A stretch of DNA of 64,000 nucleotides from Chaenocephalus aceratus (GCA_023974075.1 CM043798.1:8387673-8451672); one strand, 5' to 3'. Positions 33,562 to 44,827 are shown, counted from the stretch's first letter. Translations and numbers: made by a program. The notes: generated from the letters alone by a model not told the origin.

Positions 33562-34528
33562 AATAACATTAATAGTTATTGTACATATTATATATATTTT
33601 TTCTAGTTACTTTTTAAATTTGTACTTTCTTGTTTATTTATGTTCTTTAAAATGTTCATTTTATTTGTACAATGCCATGTATAGTTATGCTGGCTGCAAT
33701 ACAGTTTATAATTTTTAATTTGTATTGTTTAATGGCATGCCTTTTTGATACACCATTTTTTTTTTTTGTATACTGCCATCATTAAAGTACTTCTTTGACT
33801 TATCTTATCTCTTGTTGATAATGAATGGCACCCAACAGAAAAAAAATCAGATTCACATAATCTTTATTTAGAGAAGATATAAACATACATGCATTTATAA
33901 AGGAATAACAAACACCATCAGTTAGGAAAAAGCCCCTTAGTTTTAAGAGATTTAAAGCAAGAAATTGAGTTTGCTAGCTTGAGGTCCTCCTCTAAAACAT
34001 TATTACATGTTTATTTTGTAATAGTATTAAGAATACATGATAAATATATAATACATGTAGACATTTCTCAATTGTAATACCCTCGTTCTATTAGACTCAA
34101 ACAACACATTCCTTATATATTTCAAAGACGAGAGAACAAAAGAAACCTATAACCCATTCAAGCAAGCTTTTAACACGTCTAGAAGAAAGATTGAGGTTAT
34201 ATTTTATATTGTGGATACTTTAGCCTCCATCCAAGTTTACAATTGTCCACACTATTTTACACTTGCATTTATGAATATAGTTTTGCTGTGTTTTACACTT
34301 TAGTATTTATGTTTATAGTTAGCTTTGATATTTGCTTAATTGATTAGAAAGATTTTCTTTTCATGATCTGATATTTCCTCAACTGTTATTATGGGGCAGT
34401 ACTTACTGGTGCTTGAATTTCAAATATTCAATTCAGATAATATTTGTTTAAAACATTTGACAAACACATGTATATGAAAAAAAAGGTTTTATTTATGTTC
34501 AATACAATGAATACAATACAATGCATAT
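33562..34528. other. Spacer between the convergent Harbinger genes
   Basis: An AT-rich spacer with likely poly(A) signals on both strands (for example ATTAAAG at 33781 for the plus gene). No ORF of note. Confidence 0.6.
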
Positions 34529-35918
34529 TTAGGTATTCAGGTAGCGCATCAAACCCTCTCTGATGTCAGTGCCCTCCTCCTCTGCACCTTGAGCCGCTGC
34601 TACCCCAGGCTCTGCGGCTGCTGGTGCATTCCACCCATCATCATAGTCCTCTCCATGACTCTCGCAGAGGTTATGCAGAGCACAGCATGTAAGCACCATG
34701 GATTTCACAAGTTTAACATCACAGTCATTTCTTTTCATGAGGCAACGCCACCTTCCCTTCAGTCTACCAAATGCGTTCTCAACCACAACCCGTGCGCTGC
34801 AAATGTTCTTGTTGTATACGACATGTTCTGCTGTCAGCCGTCCAGTGTCTGGGAAGGGTTTTAAGAGCCAGCTTTGCAAGGGATAGGCATTGTCTCCAAG
34901 CATGTAATAGCCAGCATTCACCCCACCAATGTCCCTGGTGCAAGGTGGAAAGTAGTTGCCACGACTGGCTAACTCCCACAATGAGGACAGCCTCAAAACC
35001 CGAGCGTCATGCATGCTCCCAGGCATTCCTGCAAACACATTCCAGAAATGTCCCTTTCCATCTACAACTCCTTGAAGGATGATGGAGTGCCAGCCTTTCC
35101 GGTTGAAATAGTCACAGTGGTATTCCTGTGGTGCCAAGATGGGTATGTGTGATCCATCAATAGCACCTACGCACTGAGGGAGCCCCCACCTGTTCTCAGT
35201 GTAGGCAGCCATTTCTGCAAACTTCTGCCGGTCTGGTGAACGAATTAGTTCCGGTACTAACAACGCCTCTGCAGCAGCACAGAAGTCTCGCACACACCGG
35301 CACACAGTGGTGTTGCTCACTCCGAAAAGATGTCCAATGCTTCTGTACTCTGAGCCGGTAGCAAGCTTCCACAGTGCGATGGCCACTCTCTTCTTTAGAG
35401 GTATACACACGCGGAATGTTGTGTCCCGTCTCTCCATCGCTGGCCGCAGTTTGTTGCACAGGTAGGTGTATGTTTCCTCAGACATCCTGAATTTATCCAC
35501 CCACTGAGTGTGTGTGAAAGATGGAACAATCACAGACCACCACTCGGTAGCTCGGTCGAGCATCCAAACACATGGTCTGCGGCGACGTAACTTCTGAAAT
35601 ACACAAACAAAGGCATACATATTTTAATACGTAAAAGTGGTAGCTACAATTAATTAAATATTTGAAACACTTTGGTCGTATTGTGAGCGTGAGCCTAAAC
35701 ACATGGCTAGTTAGCGAACGTTAGCTTACCGAGTAGTAAGTCCTGTTGTAGTCTCTGCAGCGTTGTAGGACTTCCACAACTCTCTCGTCAGCTTCTTCTG
35801 CATCTCGTCTTGCTATACGCAGCCTACTTTGAAACATCACTTTCCTGCTTGCTGTGATCACTTTCCTTCTTGCTGTGATAACAAGAAACAAGTAAACGAT
35901 CGCTTCCACATCCTCCAT
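34529..35918 (-). CDS. PIF/Harbinger DDE transposase, two exons, apparently intact
   Basis: This is the nuclease that cuts and inserts the element. Exon 1 (35918-35730) begins MEDVEAIVYLFLVITARRKV and ends TCG|GTAAGC. Exon 2 (35593-34529) follows TATTTCAG and continues in phase 0, giving about 417 residues. Exon 2 carries RVAIALWKLATGSEYRSIGH (helix-turn-helix-like), then the catalytic triad in GAIDGSHIP (D209), YYMLGDNAYPL (D297) and VENAFGRLKGRWRCL (E335), followed by CCALHNLCE. This matches the HARBI1/PIF family in order and spacing. I see no stop or frameshift. Its start is an ATG in a short exon, so an earlier non-coding exon is possible. Confidence 0.92.
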
Positions 35919-37017
35919 TGTTGTGTGTGTTTTGTGAGTTGTGTCGCATTGAAGATGACGCCACTGCAGTTTTACTCAGCGTCGCTCCGCCCAAAAAGCC
36001 CGCCAAAAAGCTGATCGCCCCGCCTACACTGCGTTGCTACCCCAGGTCCTAAACTGTAATGGAAATGCGCCACGGCCTCGGCCGGCCAGCGAGGCAGCCC
36101 GAGGCCTGAGCGAGGACTCTTAGGGACGCTTAAACGGGGCTACCCCGTTGCAGTGGAAATGCGCCAATAGTGACTGACTCCGCCACTGACAGCCGACACA
36201 CACACACCAAACATGTCCTACTCTCTTCCGTCAAATAAACCATGCAATGTATTATTTATTGTGTGTTTGTTAATGTGTTAAATGATTATGTTAAGAGGTG
36301 GTTAACCTGTTTATGTTTGGGTCGGATTTTTATGTTGAAATGTGGTTTTGAGTTGATTGTGTCACCTGTTGACGGTGAGCCTGTGGGAGGGGCCATGGGT
36401 TCAAAAGGGACGGTGTTGGTTCCTTGTTGGTGGTTTTTTTTTTGGACTGTATCACTCTGAAGAATATTGCAGTGAAGGCAACAGCTGGGACGTGTTCGGG
36501 GGTTTGTTGCAGAGAAGGCAACAGCCAGAACACGCATACTCTGAATGAGTGATGGACGGCCTATTTGTGGATTTTATTTTGTTGTCTAACTTGTGCTGGT
36601 TCGCTATTTTGTTTTGTTGCTGATATAAATAAAGTGTTTTTGGAGCTTAAACAACCGACTAAGCCATGTATCGAATGGACAAATTGAACCCCGTCACAGT
36701 CTCTCTCGCTCGCTCGGGCCACACATACACACACCCTCCCGGTCCTCCAGATGGCCAGTCGGTGCCTGCCGGTGAGCGTGGAAGTGTGGTCTGCCACAAG
36801 CGGGCGGCAGGAGCGGGGCTGTCAGCATCAGCTTGTAGATGGTATTTTAAACTCGATGCGCTCTGAAACTACGGGGCGGCCGAGGAAAAAAATACACATG
36901 CGTTAAAATAATTAGTGGCGTAATTATTTTTGTTGGTATCGGTATCGGTCTTGAGAAGCAGAAAGTTATCGGTATCGGTATCGGTATCAAAAACCCAATA
37001 TCGTGCATCCCTAGTTA

Positions 37018-37315
37018 CAAGCTTCAAAGCTGTATTTATCATCTGAATTTGCCGAAACAAGTTTAATATCCTGAAAGCCAAGACTTTGTTTATTTGAAAC
37101 CAGATGAAAACAAACTGTAACGGACCCTGTCGTGTTATCTATGATTACTATACTCTTTTACGTTCATAATTTCAGCCGGAGGGAGGGGGAGTGAGTAGCA
37201 AGTGAGAGCTGTCATTTTCCCTTTACAAGCTTCAAAAATGTATTTATCGTGTGATTTTGGAAATAAAATGTTCATATTCTGAAAGCCAAGACTTTGTTTA
37301 TTTAAATGTTTTTTA
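37018..37315. repeat. Internal ~85-bp direct repeat in the second-layer hAT
   Basis: TACAAGCTTCAAA...TGTATTTATC then CTGAAAGCCAAGACTTTGTTTATTT occurs at 37017-37100 and again at 37226-37305. Confidence 0.75.
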
Positions 37316-37489
37316 AAAACATCCGAAATAAAATTTACATATTTACATTTTTTTTTAAACTTTTTTGATTGGCTCATGATAGGCCCCTGATCTCCGTAGG
37401 CCCCTGGGCTTCAGCCCAGGTCAGCCCGTGCATTAAGGCTGCCCTGAACAATAGAGTCTGGCTGCAGACCGCAGCAAGGGGGCGTTTCC

Positions 37490-38570
37490 TATAGGGCGTT
37501 TCCTATAGGGGCGTTTCCTATAGTGAACGACTGGAGCCGGCTCTCGCCCGCGAACGAGCCGTTTTTTGTTTTGTTTTTGCGGAGGGATCTAGATCGGCAT
37601 GAAGGCACATTATGCAATGCAATGTGGACATAATCCCGCTTATTACACATGGCCACATTCTCAACAAAGTAACGACATGACTCCCAATAATAATTTAAAT
37701 GCTTTTATGGATTTAGAAAAAGATTTTATTGATTTAAAAAATAGTTTTATGTATTGATTTAAATTGACATGCATCCGCTAAGAAAAGTAGTCCGTTGTTA
37801 CTGTTTGAACTAACGTAACAACGGCAGGAACTGCTTCTATAGTGTTTTTGAGGAGCTTTTTGATTACAGATTTGAAAACATCGTTGCTTGCTTTAAAAGT
37901 AGCACAATTCATTATGTCAAACCTTGAAAGATATCCCTGCCCTAATGCCAAAAGTAACTGGTAACTGAATATATGTCGCCGTAGCTATGATGTCTATGTC
38001 TGGACCGCTGCGTAAAAAGGAGGGTTTCTGACCCATTACTTCTCTTCTTACTTCTATAAGAATAAAACACAGAGGACGGATATCTCTTTGTGTCCCCCGC
38101 TGCAGCCCAGCAGCTGATCTCAAAGCACCTCCCCTCTCCTGCAGGGAGAAAAACTATATTTATATACTTTATGGTTGATACAGTAGCCCCTTTTTTTAAA
38201 TAGTATTTATAGGTGTTGCCATTTGTTTTGTGTAGCGTGGTTCTACAAGCAAGTCAATGCATTCATTGGGTGGTATCAGAGAGTTACACGGGTCTGTAAA
38301 TGCAATGAAAACAATTGGCCACAGCAAATAATTGATATTAAACATGTAATTTTTACTTTTGAATACTTTAGTACAAAGGATGTCTTGAATAATTTAAGTG
38401 ATATATGTGTACACATATAAATCATTAATCAAAACAGGGCTACATTTGATTTAATTAAAAGGTATAATATGTGGTAAACTGAAGAGCCCTTTGGGAGCCG
38501 AAAGAGCCGGCTCTTCTTGGTGAGCCAAATGATCCGGCTCAGCAAGAAGAGCCAGAATTCCCATCACTAG
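37490..38570. mobile_element. Further hAT-like remnant (AGAGCCGGCTC family)
   Basis: GAACGACTGGAGCCGGCTCTCGCCCGCGAACGAGCC (37524) and GAGCCGGCTCTTCTTGGTGAGCC...TTCCCATCACTAG (38500-38569) are opposite ends of a family usually ending CAGTGATGGGAA. 37840-38060 shares ~200 bases with 53370-53600 (GATTACAGATTTGAAAACAT, TGGACCGCTGCGTAAAAAGGAGGGTTTCTG). Confidence 0.5.
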
Positions 38571-38995
38571 AACAATGACTTCTTCTGCGAGGATTTATAA
38601 AAGCAGCTGGAATCCCTTAAATTGCTATTGGATAAAAAAAGTTAGGAAACGCCCCTATAGGAAACGCCCCTATAGGAAACGCCCCTATAGGAAACGCCTC
38701 CTTGCTGCGGTCTGCAGCCAGACCCATCTCGCCCTGAACGGTATCCGTATTCGTCCCGTACCCTCACGGTTCGGACGTCACGGTTCGGCACATGCAGTCA
38801 CACGGCGAAAACGCCTTTTTTTTACGAGTGGGAAAAAAGTCTGTCCTTCAGGGCAGCATCCACTACACTATTTATAATCCAGGGGGTGGTATTGCGCCTA
38901 AAAGCTGTTTGCCAGCCGCCCTTAAACAACAAATGAAGAACAAGAAGAAACACAACAACAAAACGAACTAAATAAAAGAAGAAGAAAAGTTAGTA

Positions 38996-39310
38996 TGGCG
39001 ATTTCAGATAACACACAGGAGCTAGAACCCACCTGCTTCTTTTAAATCAGCTGTGTGGGAACATTTCGGGTTCCCTGTGGACTACAATAACGATGAAGTG
39101 TGCGAGTGGTGGATCCGACGAGGACGGTGTGTCGGCGTTGTTCGATAGCGGTGCGGTATGCTAATGGAAACACACGCCAAACATGCTAAATCATATCAGA
39201 ATGGATCACCCAGATTTTCCAATCACCGGAGCTCGGCAAAAGACAACAGCAGTTCAACAGCTGATCCCTGCTGTTTTTAAGAAGCCAATAGACATGAAAG
39301 CCTTGACACC
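38996..39310 (+). pseudogene. BED-finger exon of the outer hAT transposase, broken
   Basis: Across short frame changes the text reads ASFKSAVWEHFGFPVDYNND, then VCRRCSIAVRYANGNT, then NMLNHIRMDHPDFPI. This is a BED zinc finger: W/F-containing start, C-x2-C, and H-x4-H. BED domains are the N-terminal DNA-binding part of Ac-type hAT transposases. Two or more indels and an early stop (TAA after TGCTTCTTT) make it non-functional. The rest of the transposase is missing. Confidence 0.75.
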
Positions 39311-39879
39311 AAAATAAATAACGGAAGCTTTTGGCATATGTTTTTCAACGACTTTGAGCTCTTGAAACACTTTCTTATTATTTATGATGTAAGACATTCT
39401 TTTTAGTTTTACAGCTTGATGAAACCTTTTTGTTTGACATCAGCCATTATAGATAATATGGCCATCTGAGTGTGTGTGGTACTGTTTATGGTTTGTTTTT
39501 AACTGTTTAATACAGTTAATTATTCAAAATGTCAGAGTTCCTTATTTTGAGACTGAAACTCGCACTACTGTTCAAAAATATATAACAACAAACCTGGAAT
39601 TATGCATTTGGGACTTTTTTTTGCTTTTTCTTGTTGTACCGAACCGTGACCCCCAAACCGAGGTACGAACCGAACCGTGACTTCTGTGAACCGTTACACC
39701 CCTAAATATCATACATTAACCCCATTATAGCAGATGCCACATTGAATGGATGAACACATTTATGCATCAATAATTACAACAGAGTATTTCTAAATACAAG
39801 TTGTAAAAATACTTATATGTATTTAATATTAACCCTTTGGAGTCGACCGTCATGCCGGCGTGATCAGATCACATGACCT

Positions 39880-40016
39880 GTTCAAGCCGGTGCCACATAA
39901 ATGTTTTTTACCCTTTTGTTTTGTTTCACCCTTTTTGATTTTTAATTTTGTAGCACTTTGAGTTTTGTTTACGCAAATGAAAAGTGCGCTTATAAATAAA
40001 ATGTATTATTATTATA
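39880..40016 (+). repeat. LINE 3' tail, (ATT)n end
   Basis: GCACTTTGAGTTTTGTTTACGCAAATGAAAAGTGCGCTTATAAATAAAATGTATTATTATTAT is the tail signature of a teleost LINE (L2/Rex-like). No coding part is next to it. Confidence 0.6.
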
Positions 40017-40046
40017 AAAACAACAGTCCGGACAACATTGCCGTGT

Positions 40047-40470
40047 GTTTCTGTCGAAAGTACTGGCTTGAAACTATATCCCAGTCTTTGTTTCATGCAA
40101 AAAGACCCAGTAAACACGGAGATACGATGATATAAAGTTAATACATTTCAAAAGTATGAAAAATGGAAGCACATATTTGAATATCTTCGCCGTATTTGAT
40201 CATTTTACGAAACGGAAAATACTGGAAACTGTAGATCCTGCTCAACAGGATGTATATGTGTATTTCTGTCGAAAGTACTGGCTTGAAACTATATGCCAGT
40301 CTTTGTTTCATGCAAAAAGACCCAGTAAACACGGACATACGATGATATAAAGTTAATAAATTTCAAAAGTATGAATAATGGAAGCACATATTTTAATATC
40401 TTCGCCGTATTTTATCATTTTAAGAAACGGAAAATACTGGAAACTGAAGATTCTGCTCAACAGGATGTAT
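40047..40470 (+). repeat. Two 215-bp tandem units, probably LINE 5' UTR monomers
   Basis: CTGTCGAAAGTACTGGCTTGAAACTATAT starts at 40051 and 40266. Each unit runs through CATGCAAAAAGACCCAGTAAACACGG and GAAACGGAAAATACTGGAAACTG to GCTCAACAGGATGTAT. The array ends about 245 bases before a LINE start codon. Confidence 0.85.
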
Positions 40471-40489
40471 TTACCAGGGAGGGGGTGAG

Positions 40490-41210
40490 GTAATCAGGTA
40501 AACAGAGTGATACGAAACGAGACGAAAAGAGATGAAGAGGGACGGCGGGAACCGAAAAGAGACGGCGGGAAATGGAGATAGACGAAGATATACGAAGAAA
40601 GGCGGCGGGAGACGAAGAGAGACGGCGGGAGACTGCGATTGAAGTAAAGTGACAGACAAACATTGAGAATTTAGATATAGTTAGATAGATTTAGAGTTTT
40701 GAGGATTCAACTATGATTAACAAACTTAAACTAGCTTTATTAAATGTCAGGTCTTTGGCAGGAAAAACATTTTTAATCAATGATTTTATCTCTGAGCACA
40801 ATCTTGATTTTATGTTTTTAACAGAAACTTGGATTGAACAAAATAACAGTGCAGCTGTTCTTATCAAATCAACCCCTCCCAACTTTAGTTTTATGAGTCA
40901 GGAAAGAATGCATAAGAAATGGGGTGGAGTTGCTATTCTGTTCAATGATTCCCTTCAATGCAGGAAGACATCGTATGGAAACTTTGATTCTTTTGAATAT
41001 GTGGCCCTTCAGCTGAAATGCTCCTCTCGAGCTCTGTTCCTAAATATCTATAGACCACCCAAATACTGTGCAAGCTTTTTTGATGACTTTACTGAACTGC
41101 TGTCTATAGTGTGTATTGACTTTGACCGTCTAGTCATTGTTGGTGATTTTAACATCCATGTTGACAACCCCCAGGACAGAGGGGCTAAAGAACTGTTTTG
41201 TGTTCTTGAT
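40490..41210 (+). pseudogene. LINE 5' end with endonuclease domain, 3'-truncated
   Basis: A purine-rich leader with repeated GACGGCGGGA units (40530-40640) precedes ATG 40713. The ORF gives about 168 LINE-derived residues of an apurinic-type endonuclease (EEP fold), which nicks target DNA for LINE insertion. Visible are LALLNVRSLAGKT, the catalytic Glu in MFLTETWIEQ (E38), IYRPPKYC, and VIVGDFNIHVDN (D145, N147). The protein is cut at ~41210, where another repeat starts (CAGGGGTGCCGTAAGGGGG). No reverse transcriptase follows. Confidence 0.85.
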
Positions 41211-42810
41211 CAGGGGTGCCGTAAGGGGGTGAAAAGTTAGGACGATTCTAAGGGCCTGTGACTGACAATAATTAACATTAATAGAACGTTATATTGATAA
41301 ATTACTCACTAAACTTACGATTCATTTAACTTATTTTCTTCCAAAAGTTAATTACCCAAAGCCTCTGTACACCCCCTTCTATTTCCATGTAATGGTTTGG
41401 TCCTGCCTCCAAACGCGGTGCGGCACCGGCACTTGCAGAGAGTGAAAGCATGTGAGGAGGGATGCTAGTACTTACGTAAGACGTGTTGTACCATGTTTCA
41501 ACGACCAACAAAGTCAGGCTCTAAGAAAAGAAGAGAAAGGAGAGAAAGACAAGAGAGAGGAACTAAAGGGCGACAGTATGTCACCCAGTTTTTCACAAGA
41601 AAAGGTGGGTGTTGTCCATGAGTGGTGCAAATTAGTCTGTTAGCTAATGTTTTTTGGTTTACTAAGCTGACATTAAGTACTGTTAATATCTTTACAGAAA
41701 ATTCAGAGGTCTTTCATTTCACTGCTCTTTTAGCTGACATTTGATGTCAGGTAATTCACTTTAGAAACACTTTTTGTTATATTCCATGGAATGCTCTTAA
41801 CATCTCGATAGCAATACGTCGAGGCGGGGGCAGGGGCAGGGGCGGGATCAACTCCTGAACAACAACAAAAAGTCCGCGTTTTATCCAGTTTGGAGAACGA
41901 TGGAGAAACTTAACAAGAGTTTCAGTGTTTCTGCCATAGACTGTATATAAAGGTTTCTGCTCATGGTGAAGCAACGTGTCTGCGTGTTAAGGTGGAACCT
42001 GAGCATTCACGTTGATCACCTCTCATTACAACTCATTCTAAATCTATAAAACTATAAATATTAAACTTTACTTCACGTGTTCATTTGAGAACAGCTGTTA
42101 CATACCTGGGTGAAGGTTACAGTTAATTTAAATGAAAGATACAACGTTACTCCACACTCATGGTTCAGTCCACCTTAAGAAATAAGACCGACCTCGGAAG
42201 CAGTTGTGTTTTAAAAAAACCTTTATTGACACGAGTACACTTTTTATAAGAATATAACTAAACCACAGAAATGACTCCGGAAAAGCTGCAGATAGAGCCA
42301 TAAGAAATTAATGCAACTGATTTCATCCGCGCGGTTTGGCTTTATGAAGCGGGCATGCAAACGGTTACGTCATGACGCAAACGATGACGCAATGACGCAG
42401 CACCAGTCGGACTCTGGGCGGTGTGAAAAGAGCCAGAGCTAAACCGAAGAACCGGTTCTGAACTTAGCTTGAACCGGAGTTGCGTTGGTGTGAATGAGGT
42501 ATGTAAGGAACTCTGAAGGAAGGGACAGATTTTTTTCGGTTGTGTACTTTCAAATTCTAGCGCACTCGAGCTGGTTTCTCCATTCTTACCTACCTACCTT
42601 TAATAAATGCAGACACATTTTAGTGCCTATTCATACTAAATCAGTTGTCCCTCCCCCTGGTGCCAGGTCCAACAGATCCATCTTTAGGCTCAGCAGCCCT
42701 GTCCCCCCCATAAGGCTGAACCTGAACCAGCTTTTCTCCCAACTGAAGGAGGTGAGCAGCATTGTGTTGAATGACATGCCACTTAACATATCTGAAGGGA
42801 GACTGGAATA

Positions 42811-42816
<6 letters not shown>
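41211..42816. other. Intergenic repeat debris, no gene
   Basis: This begins with a hAT-like left end, CAGGGGTGCCGTAAGG, at 41211. 42530-42600 repeats text also found at 18540-18640 (TTTTTTCGGTTGTGTACTTTCAAATTCTAGCGCACTCGAGCTGG). 42640-42800 resembles a protein-coding-like fragment without a recognisable family. Confidence 0.5.

Positions 42817-42853
<37 letters not shown>
42817..42853. repeat. (AT)n microsatellite
   Basis: About 37 bases of pure AT. Confidence 0.95.
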
Positions 42854-42854
<1 letters not shown>

Positions 42855-42995
42855 CAAAAAGCTAACATCTAATTTAAATTATACATTTCAAACACAGTAT
42901 TTTCACACATAGCCAATGATCTATATAAAACAAAAAACTGCTTTTAGTCTATTTAGGATGATGGACAGTTTGAAGCATTGAGTGATCAGTCTGTA

Positions 42996-43538
42996 TTACA
43001 GTTGCAAGAAAAAGTGAACCCTTTGGATTCTCCACACATAGCGTTGTGTGTTCCTTCCAAACAACTCAACTTTGGTTTCATCTGTCCACTGAATATTTTG
43101 CCAGTAGTGCTGTGGAACATCCAGGTGCTCTTTTGCAAACTTCAAACGTGCAGCAATGTGTTTTCTGGACAGCAGTGGCTTCCTCCCTGGTGTCCTCCCA
43201 TGAACTCCATTCTTGTTCAGTGTTTTACGTATCGTAGATTCCTCAACAGAGATGTTAGCATGTGCCAGAGATTTCTTTAAGTCTCTAGCTAACACTCTAG
43301 GATTCTTCTTCACCTCATGGTGCATTCTGCGCTGTGCTCTTGCACTCATCTTTACAGGACGGCCACTCCTAGGGAGAGTAGCAACAGTGCTGAACTTTCT
43401 CCATTTATAGACAACTTGTCTTACCGTGGACTGATGAACATCAAGGCTTTCAGAGATAATTTTATAACCCTTTCCAGCTTTATGCAAGTCAACAATTCTT
43501 AATCGTAGGTCTTCTGAGAGCTCTTGTGTGCGAGGCAT
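42996..43538 (-). pseudogene. Tc1-type transposase, N-terminal half
   Basis: ATG 43538 starts [20 protein letters not shown], followed by the paired-like helix-turn-helix region ([13 protein letters not shown]), a GRP motif (RSGRPVKMS), a second helix-turn-helix (ISVEESTIRKTLNKNGVHGR) and the first catalytic Asp in IQWTDETKVELFG. About residue 168 the reading passes directly into the element's end sequence and stops, so the second Asp and the final catalytic residue are lost. It may still bind the TIRs but cannot catalyse transposition. Confidence 0.92.
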
Positions 43539-43919
43539 GGTTCACATCTGGCAATGCTTCTTAAGAATAGCAAATTCAAAACTGGTGTGTATTTTTTATA
43601 GGGCAGGGCAGCTTTAACCAACTCCTCCAGTCTCGTCTCATTGATTGGACTCCAGGTTGGCTGACTCCTGACTCCAATTAGCTCTTGAAGAAGTCTTTAG
43701 CCTAGGGGTTCACATACTTTTTCCACTCTGCACTGTGAATGTTTACATGGTGTGTTCAATAAAAACATGAACACATATAATTGTTTGTGTGGTATTGGTT
43801 TAAGCAGACTGTGTTTGTCTATTGTTGTGACTTAGATGAAGATCAGAACACTTTTTATGACCAACTTATGCAGAAATCCAGGTAATTCCAAAGGGTTCAC
43901 ATACTTTTTCTTGCAACTG
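42999..43919 (-). mobile_element. Tc1/mariner element, internally deleted
   Basis: The ends are CAGTTGCAAGAAAAAGT and ACTTTTTCTTGCAACTG, flanked by TA on both sides (42997-42998, 43920-43921). 921 bp, against about 1.5-1.6 kb for a full Tc1 element, so the 3' half of the gene is deleted. Confidence 0.93.
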
Positions 43920-43987
43920 TAGGTAAACAAAATGTTAATCACCGACATTTTGGTTATGATATTAATACTAATGTTATTATATTAAAG

Positions 43988-44070
43988 CAGGGGTGGGGAA
44001 CCTCCGGCCCCCGGGCCGTATACGGACCGCTAGACCATTTGGTACGGCCCTCAAGGTAATTTATAAACAA
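43988..44070 (+). repeat. hAT end fragment (CAGGGGTGGGGAACC family)
   Basis: Matches the left end of the element at 30190-31143. No right end is nearby. Confidence 0.75.
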
Positions 44071-44149
44071 AGTGTGCCTGGTGGTGGGGGCCCAATGTGA
44101 TGTATTTTTCATCACATTTTTCCTTTTAATGTTTATTTTATTAGCTTTT

Positions 44150-44270
44150 CTTTTTTAATGCTTAATGTCTTTCATTTTTTGTAAAGCACTTTGAATTGCC
44201 TTGTGTTGAAAAGTGCTATATAAATAAACTTGCCTTGCCTTGCCTTGCCTTGCCTTGCCTTGCCTTATGA
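44150..44270 (+). repeat. LINE 3' tail with (TTGCC)n
   Basis: GTAAAGCACTTTGAATTGCCTTGTGTTGAAAAGTGCTATATAAATAAACTTGCC followed by a pentanucleotide repeat, a typical 3' end of a teleost LINE. Confidence 0.65.
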
Positions 44271-44827
44271 TGAAGAGAACTCTGAACGTGAGTCAAGCTT
44301 TAAGCTTGTTTTTTGACATGGAGGAGGAGGAGGAACTTGTGATGTTGCCCTCTGTGTCGTAGTTGACAGAAACCGCTTTGAAGCGTGGCACAGATAAAGA
44401 CAGAAAAAACAGATTTTTGTACATTATGTGTATATATATATATTTGTATTATATTTATAATAACACTTTTGCCTTATCAGAATGAAATCCCATGCTACCT
44501 CAATCAAACTTTCACATTATCATAGTGACATCCCATGTATATATTTCCAGCTTTTAAATGGTTTCGTTGTGTATGTTTGTGTTACCTATATGAAAAATAA
44601 TATCATTTTCAAAATCTGTTTTTACGTTTTTTTTTGTGATTTTGGGTCCAAAATATTCATATAGTAGAAGATCACTGCTCTAAACAAAGTCAAAAATCCT
44701 ACATCAAAACGAAATAAATATAATTAATTATGATGAATACGTTAAGTCTTGTTCATTGTTTTTCACTTTTATTAAATGTTTGATATTTCCGGTGGAAATG
44801 GTGGACTATCGGACATTCAAAATGCAG

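Larger units (their letters stand above)
31597..36166. mobile_element. Complete PIF/Harbinger element with two genes
   Basis: Terminal inverted repeats TGGCGCATTTCCACTGCA...GTAGCCCCGTTTAAGCGTCC (left) and its complement (right) match over ~40 bases. ATA flanks both ends (31594-31596, 36167-36169) as a 3-bp duplication. The element encodes a Myb/SANT-like protein on the plus strand (31921-33561) and a DDE transposase on the minus strand (34529-35918), convergently arranged as in autonomous Harbinger elements. 4,570 bp. Confidence 0.93.
29956..37013. mobile_element. Third-layer hAT element, perfect 8-bp duplication GTTACAAG
   Basis: The ends are TAGGGATGCACGATAATTATC and CCAATATCGTGCATCCCTA. 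GTTACAAG is duplicated exactly (29948-29955, 37014-37021). Subterminal repeats CCGATAATTATCGG (left) and TATCGGTATCGG (right) are typical of this fish hAT family. It contains the hAT at 30190-31143 and the Harbinger element at 31597-36166. Confidence 0.88.
29042..38736. mobile_element. Second-layer hAT-like block with 8-bp duplication AACGGTAT
   Basis: It begins CAGGCCCGCCTTAACCTG and ends CCATCTCGCCCTG. AACGGTAT flanks it on both sides (29034-29041, 38737-38744). Internally, a CATTAAGGCTGCCCTG end at 37430-37446 pairs better with the left end. The 37450-37510 and 38640-38736 segments (TCTGGCTGCAGACCGCAGCAAGG with its complement, and GGAAACGCCCCTATA arrays) form another inverted pair. At least two hAT-type elements are therefore fused or nested here. 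Confidence 0.65.
29025..39704 (+). mobile_element. Outer hAT element (BED-finger type), carrying a nest of later insertions
   Basis: The left end reads TAGGGGTGTAACGGTAT and the right end ...GAACCGTTACACCCCTA. The left text continues logically after the inner block: GGTAT at 29041 joins GGTATCCGTATTCGTCCCG at 38740. A BED-finger transposase remnant lies at 38996-39310. I see no clear 8-bp duplication at the outermost ends. Without the inner block, about 1 kb remains. Confidence 0.7.
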
